64,000 nucleotides of DNA from Candidatus Gastranaerophilales bacterium (GTDB taxonomy: Bacteria > Cyanobacteriota > Vampirovibrionia > Gastranaerophilales > Gastranaerophilaceae): contig CALVEB010000002.1 of assembly GCA_944326465.1 (NCBI GenBank), forward strand, positions 94,569-158,568. The letters run 5' to 3'. Below the pieces are notes generated by a model that ran no database searches, was not told where the DNA came from, and saw only the letters and a list, made by a program, of their open reading frames with translations. Positions 1 through 8,686 of this stretch are shown here, piece by piece. Within the stretch, counting starts at the first letter, position 1. Every line of letters begins with the position of its first letter. Position numbers and translations under genes: made by a program.

Positions 1-1
1 T

Positions 2-619
2 TCTGCAAAAGCAGCACTTGAAGAGCAGCGTGCGCTTAAAATCAATCAGCACCGCGAAGCACTTTTCAGACCAAACGATAAACAGGTAAAAGTTCAAGGA
101 AAAAATTTCGACACAGAAGAAGCAATTGCCGTAGGGTCTTATCAGGATAATTACAGTTATAACAATTTACTGCGCGATGGTGAAGTTATTCCTGAAAAAG
201 TTAAAGAAATACGCATAATGGATAAAATAGCACAGGAAGCTCCGCCTCTGGCTGATGATGCTGTTGTTTACCGCGGTATCCGTACAAAAGTCTGGTATGA
301 ACCAGAAAGACATCTGCCAATCGCCGATAAAATCAAAAAAGGCGCAATAATAGAAGATCCTTCGTTTGTTTCAACAGCAAGAAAAGATTCTGATCTTTTG
401 ACACACTTTAATCCGGTTGAAAATCCCGCAATAGGCTGTGAAGATAATCCTATCGGCTATATGATGAGAATAAAACTGCCTAAAGGCTCAAAAGTAATTG
501 ACTGCGGCCGCGGAGGAATTTATCACGATGAAATAATTTTGCCGCGTAATTCAAAAATAAGAATTAACGATATTGACGAAGCAAATCATATTCTTGATTG
601 TGAATATCTTCTATCTTAA
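2..619 (+). CDS. ADP-ribosyltransferase-like protein, C-terminal part (5' end outside window)
   Basis: The reading frame is open from the window edge, so the gene starts upstream; an internal ATG at 218 is not a convincing start because coding-like sequence runs before it. The visible 205 residues carry the layout of the ADP-ribosyltransferase exoenzyme fold: an Arg strand (VVYRGI), a serine strand (SFVSTA, equivalent to the STS motif) and a late acidic strand (YHDEIILPRNSKIRI), which in the family holds the catalytic Glu. Such domains transfer ADP-ribose from NAD+ to proteins and are common in secreted or phage-derived toxins. The usual E/Q-x-E has His at its first position here (H-D-E), so activity is uncertain. 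The 3' end overlaps the converging phosphohexomutase gene by 9 bp. Confidence 0.6.
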   Translation, partial: SAKAALEEQRALKINQHREALFRPNDKQVKVQGKNFDTEEAIAVGSYQDNYSYNNLLRDGEVIPEKVKEIRIMDKIAQEAPPLADDAVVYRGIRTKVWYEPERHLPIADKIKKGAIIEDPSFVSTARKDSDLLTHFNPVENPAIGCEDNPIGYMMRIKLPKGSKVIDCGRGGIYHDEIILPRNSKIRINDIDEANHILDCEYLLS

Positions 620-1984
620 ATAACTTTTAAGTTTTTCGATTTTTTCTAAGCTGTCGCTTTCAAAATATATTCGCAAAAGCGGTTCTGTTCCGCTCGGGCG
701 GACTAATATCCAGCTTGTATCATCATCAAAATAAAGCTTTACGCCGTCTTTTGTATCCATACTTTTCACTATAAAATCGCCTACTGTTTTTTTAGAACGA
801 AATTCATCCAGTACAGGTTTAATCTCACCGGTATTATCTAAATGTTTATCAATCCTGTCGTTATAAAAATGACAGCCGACAAAGTCATATAAATCTTTTT
901 GCATTTCAAAAAGCGGTTTATCAGCATAAGCCATTGCTTCTAAAATAAGCAAATTAGCAAGAATGCCGTCTTTTTCAGGAATATGTCCCTGAATACTCAA
1001 GCCTCCGCTTTCTTCTCCTCCGATTATCGGGTTAAACTTACGCATTGCATCTCCGACATGTTTAAATCCGACGGCAGTCTCTATTATATCGACGCCAAGT
1101 TTTTCCGCTGTTTTGTTTAATAAAAGACTTGCGCCGACTGTTTTGACCAGCCCGCCTTTGAAGTTTTTACGGGTTTTAAGGTGTATCAAAAGTATTGCGA
1201 TAATTTCGTTTGGCGAAACATATTCGCCTTTTTCATTAATTACCCCAAATCGGTCGCTGTCGCCGTCATTTGCAAACCCGACTGCATTATCATATTCTTT
1301 TACTTTTGCAATTAATTCTTGCAAATATTTTGGTTTAGGTTCCGGCATGCCGCCGCCAAAATTCACGTCATGGTACATGTGTATGGCTTCAAACGGAATA
1401 TTTTCTTCTTTTAAAATTTCATCAAAATATCCGATACTTGCAGCATATAATCCGTCAAAAATGATTTTGCTTTTTAATTTTCTGATTGCAGTAAAATCAA
1501 TAAGAGATTTTATATGTTCAAAATAAGCCGGACTAAAATTGTATTCAATAATTTTACCATTCCCGAATTTATTAGTGGACTCTCCTAAATTGGCAACAAG
1601 TTCATCGGTAATATCACTTGTTGCAGGGCCGGCATAATCAGGAATAAATTTTATCCCTAAATATTCAGGCGGGTTGTGTGACGCCGTGAACATAACCGCG
1701 CAGGCATCTAAAAATTTTGCATTAAAAGCAAGAACAGGCGTCGGGATAATTTTATCGCTATAAAGAACTTCAAACCCCAAACCGCTTAATATTTCTGCCG
1801 CCTGTTTTGAAAATTCACCGGCCTTATTCCGCGGGTCATAACCTATAAGGATTTTCTTTTCAGCGCCAAATTTTTCATATACATATTTCCCGATTGCTTT
1901 TATAACGGTTTCAACATTTTCTGCATTAAAATCTTTACCAACAACAGCACGCCAGCCGTCTGTTCCAAATTTAATATTTGCCAT
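611..1984 (-). CDS. phosphoglucomutase/phosphomannomutase family protein
   Basis: A 457-residue alpha-D-phosphohexomutase, which interconverts hexose 1- and 6-phosphates through a phosphoserine enzyme. All four signature loops are visible: the phosphoserine loop TASHNPPEYLG near residue 100, the metal-binding DGDSDRFG near 240, the sugar-binding GGEESGG near 320, and the phosphate-binding RPSGTEPLLRIYFE at the C-terminus. Length is normal for the bacterial family. The ATG follows an AGAGAG ribosome site. The promoter region (1985-2030) is shared back-to-back with pheA. Substrate (glucose, mannose or glucosamine phosphate) cannot be settled from the motifs; GlmM seems less likely because the serine loop is of the PGM/PMM type. 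Confidence 0.85.
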   Translation of the reverse strand: MANIKFGTDGWRAVVGKDFNAENVETVIKAIGKYVYEKFGAEKKILIGYDPRNKAGEFSKQAAEILSGLGFEVLYSDKIIPTPVLAFNAKFLDACAVMFTASHNPPEYLGIKFIPDYAGPATSDITDELVANLGESTNKFGNGKIIEYNFSPAYFEHIKSLIDFTAIRKLKSKIIFDGLYAASIGYFDEILKEENIPFEAIHMYHDVNFGGGMPEPKPKYLQELIAKVKEYDNAVGFANDGDSDRFGVINEKGEYVSPNEIIAILLIHLKTRKNFKGGLVKTVGASLLLNKTAEKLGVDIIETAVGFKHVGDAMRKFNPIIGGEESGGLSIQGHIPEKDGILANLLILEAMAYADKPLFEMQKDLYDFVGCHFYNDRIDKHLDNTGEIKPVLDEFRSKKTVGDFIVKSMDTKDGVKLYFDDDTSWILVRPSGTEPLLRIYFESDSLEKIEKLKSYLR

Positions 1985-1998
1985 ATAATCTCTCTTTC

Positions 1999-2007
1999 TG
2001 TTATAAT
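1999..2007 (+). promoter_or_regulatory. extended -10 promoter of pheA
   Basis: TGTTATAAT is a perfect extended -10 element (TG, one base, TATAAT), 33 bp before the pheA ATG. No good -35 is needed for such promoters. Confidence 0.55.
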
Positions 2008-2039
2008 AATTACAATAGCTTAAAAAGGAAGTGAACGCA

Positions 2040-2888
2040 ATGATGAATTTTGAAGATGTACAGAATATCGCATATTTAGGACCGCAAGGATCATTTTCCG
2101 AAATGGCGACGGATAAATTTTGTGAAAAATATAATATTCAGGCTGTTCCGACTCCTTTAACTACTATTAAACAGGTTGTTGAATATGTTGATGCTAACCC
2201 TAATACATTAGGCGTGCTTCCCGTGGAGAATTCAATTGAAGGCACTGTAACGCAGTCGCTTGACAATCTGATGTTTACAAAAAATCCAAATATTTATATT
2301 CTCTCTGAATATATAATGCCTATACATCACTGTTTATTAGCGCGTACAACTGAAATTTCCAGTATTGCAAACATAATCTCACACCCGCAGGCGCTCGCAC
2401 AGTGCCAGAATTTTATCTATAATGAAATGCCGTATCATGTGAATATTATTGAGGCCGCATCTACTTCAGAAGCTGCACGTTCTCTTGTTAATTACAATTT
2501 GACTTATGCTGCTATAGGCAGTAAAAAAACTGCTGATGTGTATTATCTGAATGTGCTCAGAGAAAATATCAATGATGATAAAACCAACAGAACGCGATTT
2601 GTGCTCATAGGCGATTTTGAAACAGAGCCCACTGAAGATGACAGAACATCTCTTGCGTTTTCAACAGCTAATAAACCCGGAGCGCTTTTAGAGGTGTTGA
2701 AAGTATTTTTAGAAAATGATATCAATTTATCTTATATAGCGTCACGGCCTTCCAAACAAAAGTTCGGGGATTATATATTTATAGTCAATTTTGACGGGCA
2801 TATTAAAGATCCGCTTATGTTTAAGACAATTCAGCAGGTTAGAGAAAAAACAGATTTTCTGAGATTTCTGGGGTCATATTCCAAGTAG
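2040..2888 (+). CDS. pheA: prephenate dehydratase
   Basis: Converts prephenate to phenylpyruvate in phenylalanine synthesis; cytoplasmic. The N-terminal periplasmic-binding-like catalytic domain has YLGPQGSFSEMA and the VLPVENSIEGTV loop; residues about 195-275 form an ACT regulatory domain with the family's ESRPS-like segment (IASRPSKQKFGDYIF), consistent with phenylalanine feedback. There is no chorismate mutase fusion. I prefer the ATG at 2040 because AAGGAAGTG sits 6 nt before it; a GTG at 2031 lies inside that ribosome site. It converges on recF with a 14-bp gap. Confidence 0.9.
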   Translation: MMNFEDVQNIAYLGPQGSFSEMATDKFCEKYNIQAVPTPLTTIKQVVEYVDANPNTLGVLPVENSIEGTVTQSLDNLMFTKNPNIYILSEYIMPIHHCLLARTTEISSIANIISHPQALAQCQNFIYNEMPYHVNIIEAASTSEAARSLVNYNLTYAAIGSKKTADVYYLNVLRENINDDKTNRTRFVLIGDFETEPTEDDRTSLAFSTANKPGALLEVLKVFLENDINLSYIASRPSKQKFGDYIFIVNFDGHIKDPLMFKTIQQVREKTDFLRFLGSYSK

Positions 2889-2902
2889 AATAATGGCGAT
2901 AA

Positions 2903-3997
2903 TTAATCTGTAATTTTGCCGTTTTCTATTTTATAAATTTTGACATCTTTCAAAAATTCGTCTTCAAACAGTATTGTATCAACAGAAGTTATAACGGTTT
3001 GCGTTTTGTTGTTAATTGATTTAAGAAGATAATTCTGGCGCAAATCGTCAAGTTCTGCCAGCACATCATCAAGCAGCAAAATCGGCTCATCACCAGTTTT
3101 TTCCGTAATAATATCAAGTTCTGAAAGTTTTAGGGCAAGTACAATTGTTCTTTGCTGGCCTTGAGATGCATATTTTGTTGCCTCATTGTTATTTATAAAG
3201 AAAGCTATATCATCACGGTGCGGCCCGACGCAGGACTGTCCGCGGCGGATTTCTTCATTTTTTCTCTCTTCTAAAGAGTTTTCAAAGGCCTGTGCAATAT
3301 CATCAATTTCTTCTTCGTCATCTAAGAATGAACATAAATATTCAAGTCTTAAATCTTCAGTTTCAGAGATTATTAAATGTTTTTCTTTTGCTATTTTTTC
3401 AATTTCTTTTAAGAATTTTTTTCTTAAATATATGATATTGCTGCCTGTAATTGTTAGTTGTTCATTGTAAACATCAAGAAGAGTATCATTAATAACCCCT
3501 TCTTTTAGAAAGTTGTTTTTTTGAATCCTTATTTTATCATATTTGGAAAGTCTTTCATCGTAGGCCGGATAAACCTGCGATATGGCTCTGTCAAGCCAAT
3601 CCCGTCTATCAGAAGGATTACCGCGTAGAAGCAAAAGGTCAGATGTTGAAAATAATACTGTCCTTAATACTGATTTGAAATTTTTAGGAGTTGTTTTAAC
3701 TCTGTTAATCTTTAATTCACGGCTTTTTTCTCTTGTATATGAGAATGCAAGTTCAATGTCTGTATCAGCTTTGATAATATTTGCTTCTATTTCTGTTTTT
3801 GGGGCGTCAAAGTTAATCAGTTCAATACTGTTTGATGTTCTCGGACTTTTCAGGGATGACAAAAAATAAATGCTTTCCAGAATATTTGTTTTTCCCTGGG
3901 CATTTTTTCCTATAATTAAAACTTTATTAGAATTGAAATCAAGGCTTAAATCCTTGCAATTTCTGTAATTAGTCAGTTTTAAATCCACAAGTCTCAT
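2903..3997 (-). CDS. recF: DNA replication and repair protein RecF
   Basis: SMC-like ATPase that loads RecA at gaps with RecO and RecR. Seen: an N-terminal LxLxNYRN strand, the Walker A loop GKNAQGKTN near residue 30, the ABC signature segment YASQGQQRT near 285, and Walker B PILLLDDVLAELD near 320. The length of 364 residues is normal. I choose the ATG at 3997 (MRLVDLK), because a TATAAT lies exactly 6 nt upstream and there is no ribosome site; an in-frame ATG at 4012 would place the -10 box inside the gene. It stands alone, away from dnaA/dnaN. Confidence 0.92.
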   Translation of the reverse strand: MRLVDLKLTNYRNCKDLSLDFNSNKVLIIGKNAQGKTNILESIYFLSSLKSPRTSNSIELINFDAPKTEIEANIIKADTDIELAFSYTREKSRELKINRVKTTPKNFKSVLRTVLFSTSDLLLLRGNPSDRRDWLDRAISQVYPAYDERLSKYDKIRIQKNNFLKEGVINDTLLDVYNEQLTITGSNIIYLRKKFLKEIEKIAKEKHLIISETEDLRLEYLCSFLDDEEEIDDIAQAFENSLEERKNEEIRRGQSCVGPHRDDIAFFINNNEATKYASQGQQRTIVLALKLSELDIITEKTGDEPILLLDDVLAELDDLRQNYLLKSINNKTQTVITSVDTILFEDEFLKDVKIYKIENGKITD

Positions 3998-4003
3998 ATA
4001 ATT

Positions 4004-4009
4004 ATTATA
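4004..4009 (-). promoter_or_regulatory. -10 box of recF, leaderless geometry
   Basis: TATAAT on the minus strand, 6 nt before the chosen recF ATG. The best -35 candidate is TTCATA with a long 19-bp spacer, so the -35 is weak. Transcription would start at or within a base of the start codon. Confidence 0.45.
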
Positions 4010-4101
4010 CATTAAACATAGTATTTCTTATGAAAAATTAGACGCAAACCAAATTTTCATATATAATATTTATAACGGCATAAGATATACGAAAGGATAT
4101 T

Positions 4102-4353
4102 ATGTTACCAATTGTATCAGAAGAAAATGCAGCGGCTGTATTCAGCCAGATATTCAAGGATATACCGGCATGGCGTAAAAAAATGATTCATTACATAAAA
4201 GACGAAAATCCGGAGATTAATACAGCGATAATTGAAGCTGCAAATCATACGGATTTAGATCCGAAAGCAGTTGCACTCGGCGCGTATATGACATATTTGC
4301 TTATAGAAATTGCGATGAAAGAAACTGATGCAATAATGAATTTTTCAGAATAA
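4102..4353 (+). CDS. small hypothetical protein upstream of pilT
   Basis: 83 residues, mostly helical by composition, without a signal peptide or membrane segment. I do not recognise a family. The start is supported by GAAAGGA 5 nt before the ATG, and TATAAT at 4062-4067 offers a promoter divergent from recF. It ends 14 bp before pilT, so the two are probably co-transcribed; a link to pilus retraction is possible on position alone. Confidence 0.7.
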   Translation: MLPIVSEENAAAVFSQIFKDIPAWRKKMIHYIKDENPEINTAIIEAANHTDLDPKAVALGAYMTYLLIEIAMKETDAIMNFSE

Positions 4354-4367
4354 ATAAGGAATTACAG

Positions 4368-5429
4368 ATGGCAATAGAAGAATTATTGGGAAGAATGGTA
4401 AAAGATGGCGGCAGTGACTTGCATATATCAAGCAATCTGCCTCCGGTCGCGCGTATTGACGGAAATTTAAAGCGTTATGACATGCCTCCTCTGACACCGG
4501 ATGAGGTAGAAAACCTGCTTTTCCCTATGTTGACAAACGAACAGAGACGGCGTCTTGAACAGGATTGGGAGTTAGATTTCTCTTATGGTGTTGAAGGCAT
4601 AAGCCGTTTCAGGGTCAACTTTTATAAAGATAAAGGCAATTATGCAGCGGCATTCAGAACGATTACAGAAAAAGTGCCTTCGTTTGAACAATTAGGACTT
4701 CCAGATATTGTCAGAAAGACATCTGAAAAGCCGCGCGGTCTTGTGCTGGTAACCGGTCCTACCGGTTCCGGTAAATCAACAACTCTTGCCGCAATGATTG
4801 ATTATATTAATACAACAAGATCACTGCATATATTGACAATTGAAGACCCGATAGAATATATTCATACCTCAAAGCAAAGTATTATCCACCAGCGTGAATT
4901 GGGTATGGATACAAGGTCTTTCTCAAATGCATTGCGTGCCGCACTCCGTGAAGACCCTGATATCATTCTTGTAGGTGAGATGCGTGACCATGAAACCATT
5001 GCACTGGCACTGACTGCAGCAGAAACAGGCCACCTTGTTTTTGGTACATTGCACACATCTTCTGCCGCACAAACTATTGACCGTATAATCGACGTATTTC
5101 CGGAAGGGCAGCAGCAGCAAATCCGTGTTCAGCTTGCAAACTCTCTCGTTGCTGTTTTTGCACAAACACTTTTGCCTCGTTTACAGCCTAACGGAACTAA
5201 AAAAGGCCGCGTTATGGCTCAGGAAATTATGCTTGTTACACCGGCTATTTCCAACCTTATCAGAGAATCAAAAGCCGCTCAGATTTATTCAACAATACAG
5301 ATGAATCAAGGTATGGGCATGCAAACGCTTGAAATGTCTCTGGCTAATTTGCATAAGGAAGGAAAAATTACCCTTGAAGATGCAATGTCACGTTCCTCCA
5401 GACCGGACGAATTAAAAAGACTTATGTAA
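4368..5429 (+). CDS. pilT: type IV pilus retraction ATPase PilT
   Basis: Hexameric secretion-superfamily ATPase that depolymerises type IV pili and drives twitching motility. Seen: an N-terminal PAS-like domain, Walker A GPTGSGKSTT near residue 130, the Asp box TIEDPIEYIH near 160, Walker B DPDIILVGEMRD near 200 and the His box GHLVFGTLHT near 225. The closely spaced ends of the PilT family are intact and the 353-residue length is typical. AAGGAA precedes the ATG by 7 nt. Other pilus assembly genes are not adjacent; a pilin-like gene is found about 23 kb away. Confidence 0.92.
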   Translation: MAIEELLGRMVKDGGSDLHISSNLPPVARIDGNLKRYDMPPLTPDEVENLLFPMLTNEQRRRLEQDWELDFSYGVEGISRFRVNFYKDKGNYAAAFRTITEKVPSFEQLGLPDIVRKTSEKPRGLVLVTGPTGSGKSTTLAAMIDYINTTRSLHILTIEDPIEYIHTSKQSIIHQRELGMDTRSFSNALRAALREDPDIILVGEMRDHETIALALTAAETGHLVFGTLHTSSAAQTIDRIIDVFPEGQQQQIRVQLANSLVAVFAQTLLPRLQPNGTKKGRVMAQEIMLVTPAISNLIRESKAAQIYSTIQMNQGMGMQTLEMSLANLHKEGKITLEDAMSRSSRPDELKRLM

Positions 5430-5483
5430 AACCTCTTACCGGCTGTATCCGGCTGGCATGAATATACATACAGCAGAGTAAAG

Positions 5484-6290
5484 TTATTCTATTACTTTTA
5501 CTCCATAAGGTACTGCTGAAAGATTATTCTTTATCCAAAAACCGTTTTCTTCATTAAATTCAAGCCCGATACCGAAATAAGTTGAACCTGATCCTGACAT
5601 CACAGCCTGAGGATAAAGTCTTTTTATCCGGTTTAGCTCTTCGTAATCATCAATAATTGCCCACTCAAGATCATTACTAAACAATGTTCTATTTTTATCA
5701 CCGGCAGCGTGCTTTTGACTGAATTTAGTATAAGCTTCTTTTGCACTAATTCCGAGATTTAAAGGCTTGATAAGCGATACCTGAAAATCTTCAAACGGTA
5801 ATTGTTCTAAAATTTCACCGCGTCCGGTTGTTTTTTGCTTGCCGCCTTCAAGACAAAAATTCAAATCAGACCCCAATCGCGAACATAAATCGTGTAATTC
5901 TATTCTATTAAACGGTTCATTAAATAACTTATTCAAGCCGTACAATGTTCCTGCTGCGTCTGTACTTCCGCCTGCAAGGCCTGCTGATACCGGAATATGT
6001 TTTTCTATAAAAATATCTATTTTGTGCGGTGTTAAATTCGTACGCTCTGCAAATAAAAGACATGCTTTATATACAATATTCTTTTCGTCATAAGGTATCT
6101 CATCACTCGTTCCTGAAAGTTGTATTTCAAATCTGCTGCTTTCTTTGACTGAAATCGTAAGATAATCAAACAGATTTATTGTCTGCATAATACTTTCTAT
6201 ATTGTGAAAACCATCCTCGCGTTTGTTTAGAACTTTCAGGGTAAGATTGATTTTAGCGGGACATTGAATTTTTATACTATTATTGTCCAT
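5484..6290 (-). CDS. ispE: 4-diphosphocytidyl-2-C-methyl-D-erythritol kinase
   Basis: GHMP kinase of the MEP isoprenoid pathway: phosphorylates the 2-hydroxyl of CDP-methylerythritol. Seen: PAKINLTLKV at the N-terminus, the phosphate-binding loop PVSAGLAGGSTDAA near residue 95, and the C-terminal SGSGSTYFG glycine motif. 268 residues is slightly short but complete. GAGGAG lies 7 nt before the ATG. Its start overlaps the end of rsmA by 11 bp, so the pair is one transcription unit, as in several other phyla. Confidence 0.92.
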   Translation of the reverse strand: MDNNSIKIQCPAKINLTLKVLNKREDGFHNIESIMQTINLFDYLTISVKESSRFEIQLSGTSDEIPYDEKNIVYKACLLFAERTNLTPHKIDIFIEKHIPVSAGLAGGSTDAAGTLYGLNKLFNEPFNRIELHDLCSRLGSDLNFCLEGGKQKTTGRGEILEQLPFEDFQVSLIKPLNLGISAKEAYTKFSQKHAAGDKNRTLFSNDLEWAIIDDYEELNRIKRLYPQAVMSGSGSTYFGIGLEFNEENGFWIKNNLSAVPYGVKVIE

Positions 6291-7122
6291 TCTTCAACTC
6301 CTCAGAAAGACGGCCAAACATCTCAATAGAAAGTTTTTCGCCGCGAACATTTTCGTCAAGTCCGAGTTTTTCTAATGCGTTTTTAACATTTTCTTTTGAA
6401 AAACCGCTGCTAACAAGACAATTTTTGATGTTTTTTCTGCGCTGTGAAAAGCCGGCCTTTACCGTTTTTCTGAAATGACTGTAATCAGTTAAATCAAGTA
6501 GCGGTTTTTCTCTTACAGTAAGTCTAACCAGTGCTGAATTGACCTTTGGGGCAGGATAAAATGATTTACGTCCGACGAGTTTTAACAATTCTACTTTTGC
6601 CCAAAATTGCGACAGAATAGTAAGCAAGCCATATTGTTTAGATGGTGAATTTTCATCTGCAACCATTCTTCGTGCTACTTCTTCCTGCACCATAAGAATT
6701 ATATCCGTAATCTTGTTTCTGTTCTTGTTCTCCAAATCATCAACTTCACCAAGTAGGTGAGCAATAATCGGACTCGTTATATAATAAGGAATATTCGCAA
6801 CTATTTTTATTTTACCTTCGCAAAGTTCAGACAAATCAGTTTTTAAAATGTCCTTATGGATTATCTCAAGATTAGGCGCATTGAGTTTTTCTAATTCCTT
6901 GACAGCTTCTTCATCAAGTTCTATAGCAATAACTTTTCGGGCATGCTTTACCAGTTGTTCGGTTACAAAACCGACACCGGGGCCTATTTCCACAACAGTA
7001 TCCTCCGGCTTTATATCTGCAAAATCTATTATAGATTCAATAATATCACCGTTTATAAGGAAGTTTTGTCCTAATCTTTTTTTTGTTCTAAAGTATCTTG
7101 CCCGTTCGAAGTAGTTCATCAT
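6280..7122 (-). CDS. rsmA: 16S rRNA dimethyladenosine transferase
   Basis: KsgA/RsmA dimethylates the two adjacent adenosines near the 3' end of 16S rRNA using S-adenosylmethionine. Seen: KKRLGQNFL near the N-terminus, the SAM loop EIGPGVGFVT, and the catalytic NIPYYITSPI (NLPY-type) motif. A tandem ATG-ATG (7122, 7119) follows a TATAAT at 7127-7132 by 4 or 7 nt, so a near-leaderless start is likely; a GTG at 7143 would include the -10 box in the gene. It is followed by ispE in an overlapping operon. Confidence 0.92.
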   Translation of the reverse strand: MMNYFERARYFRTKKRLGQNFLINGDIIESIIDFADIKPEDTVVEIGPGVGFVTEQLVKHARKVIAIELDEEAVKELEKLNAPNLEIIHKDILKTDLSELCEGKIKIVANIPYYITSPIIAHLLGEVDDLENKNRNKITDIILMVQEEVARRMVADENSPSKQYGLLTILSQFWAKVELLKLVGRKSFYPAPKVNSALVRLTVREKPLLDLTDYSHFRKTVKAGFSQRRKNIKNCLVSSGFSKENVKNALEKLGLDENVRGEKLSIEMFGRLSEELKNGQ

Positions 7123-7183
7123 ACTAATTATAATACCACACACAGGTAAATGTTTTACATAATTTTCTCTGTTAATTTTTATT

Positions 7184-7192
7184 TGTTATAAT
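7184..7192 (+). promoter_or_regulatory. extended -10 promoter of the glutamate-cysteine ligase gene
   Basis: TGTTATAAT, a perfect extended -10, lies 20 bp before the GTG start at 7213. Confidence 0.5.
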
Positions 7193-7212
7193 TAACGAGA
7201 ACGGGGGTAAAA

Positions 7213-8547
7213 GTGAGCAACGTAAAAACAGAAGAAAAATTAGAAAAAAGAGATCTTATCAAACTTTTTATGCGCGGATGTAAACCTGCCGCAATGCATA
7301 AAACAGGAATAGAATATGAACGCTTGCCTGTATTTGAAGTGACTTCAAAAGCAGCAGATTACAGTTCCGAATTTGGTATATGTAATTTTCTCCGTGCATT
7401 TGCAAGAGAAGAAAATTGGGATTATATAACTGACGATTATAATATTATCGGGCTTAAACAGGGACACGATACAATTACACTTGAACCCGGCTGCCAGATA
7501 GAATTGAGCATAGAACCTCAATTTATGATATCAGATTTAGAAAAGAAAATTAACTCTTTAAATTCTAAAATGTCTCCTATATTGAAAAAATCAGGAATAA
7601 CTTTACTTAATTACGGTGTTTCACCGCTTTCCACACATAAATCAATAAATCTCATCCCTAAAAAACGTTATAAACTTATGGCAAAATATTTGTGGGGCAT
7701 ATTATCAGATGTAATGATGCGTGAAACAGCAGGGATTCAGGCATGCTTTGATTTTGAAAGTGAAGAAGATGCCATAAAAAAATTCCGTATTGCCAATAAA
7801 CTCGTGCCATTTATGACTGCAATATTTGCCAATTCACCTATAAGAGGCGGAGTCGAAACAGGATACAAAAGTTTCCGCGCCCTCAGCTGGCTTAACACAG
7901 ATAACGACAGATGCGGGTTTGTGGGGCAGATTGATGATAATTTTTCGTTTGAGGATTATATTGATTATGTTCTGCAAACTCCTATGATATTTATTAACCG
8001 TGACGGAAAAACAATTGATATTAACGGAAAAATTAACTTTGAAGAATTTATGGAAAAAGGCTTTGAGGGGTTTGAAGCAACTGTTGAAGACTTTGAACTG
8101 CAGGCTAATCTTTATTTTCCGGAAGTCCGATTACGGAATTTTGTTGAGATACGTAACCACGACTGCGTAAATAAAGGTTTTCAATACGCAATGCTTGCTA
8201 TATATAAAGGTATACTATATAACCGCGATGCCCGCAGAGAAACAGAAGAACTTTTTAAAGATTTTTCATACAGAGATTTTGCAGAATTGCGTTATAATGT
8301 CCCGAAAAATGCGCTTAATTCAAAAATCAAAAATTATACAGCCGCAGATATTGCAAAAGAGATTTTATATATAGCAGAAAAAGCACTTATTGAAGAAAAT
8401 AACGGTGAAGAAAACTATCTGGATTCTCTGAAAGAACTCACTATGTACGGCGTCACTCCTGCTGATATAATTATCAGAAACTGGAACGGAAATTGGAATA
8501 AAGATATTAAAAAATTGATAAACTATGTTAAAAGTGATAATTATTAA
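7213..8547 (+). CDS. glutamate-cysteine ligase, plant/GCS2-like type
   Basis: 444 residues resembling the plant and alphaproteobacterial type of glutamate-cysteine ligase, the first step of glutathione synthesis. Seen: KTGIEYERLPVF (ATP/Glu-binding strand), LEPGCQIELSIEP (matching the family's LEPGGQxELS motif), FANSPIRGG, and EIRNHDC near 325. The start is a GTG with a GGGGG ribosome site 5 nt upstream. No glutathione synthetase lies in the window, so the product could be gamma-glutamylcysteine itself. A related EgtA-like or amide-ligase role is an alternative. Confidence 0.75.
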   Translation: MSNVKTEEKLEKRDLIKLFMRGCKPAAMHKTGIEYERLPVFEVTSKAADYSSEFGICNFLRAFAREENWDYITDDYNIIGLKQGHDTITLEPGCQIELSIEPQFMISDLEKKINSLNSKMSPILKKSGITLLNYGVSPLSTHKSINLIPKKRYKLMAKYLWGILSDVMMRETAGIQACFDFESEEDAIKKFRIANKLVPFMTAIFANSPIRGGVETGYKSFRALSWLNTDNDRCGFVGQIDDNFSFEDYIDYVLQTPMIFINRDGKTIDINGKINFEEFMEKGFEGFEATVEDFELQANLYFPEVRLRNFVEIRNHDCVNKGFQYAMLAIYKGILYNRDARRETEELFKDFSYRDFAELRYNVPKNALNSKIKNYTAADIAKEILYIAEKALIEENNGEENYLDSLKELTMYGVTPADIIIRNWNGNWNKDIKKLINYVKSDNY

Positions 8548-8575
8548 AATTCTATAAAGATTGTAAAAAATACAC

Positions 8576-8604
8576 TTGCTTTTTTGTTGTATTTGTTTTA
8601 GAAT
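8576..8604 (+). promoter_or_regulatory. promoter of adhE
   Basis: TTGCTT (8576-8581), a 17-bp spacer and TAGAAT (8599-8604) form a good sigma-70 promoter. It leaves an untranslated leader of about 75 nt before the adhE ATG, which is long enough for control of translation. Confidence 0.6.
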
Positions 8605-8686
8605 GTAATTGTGAAATAAATCACGAATAACTAAAGTTTATTATGCGGTTTTTTAAACAATTTGTAAGTTATAAAAGGAGAAACTT

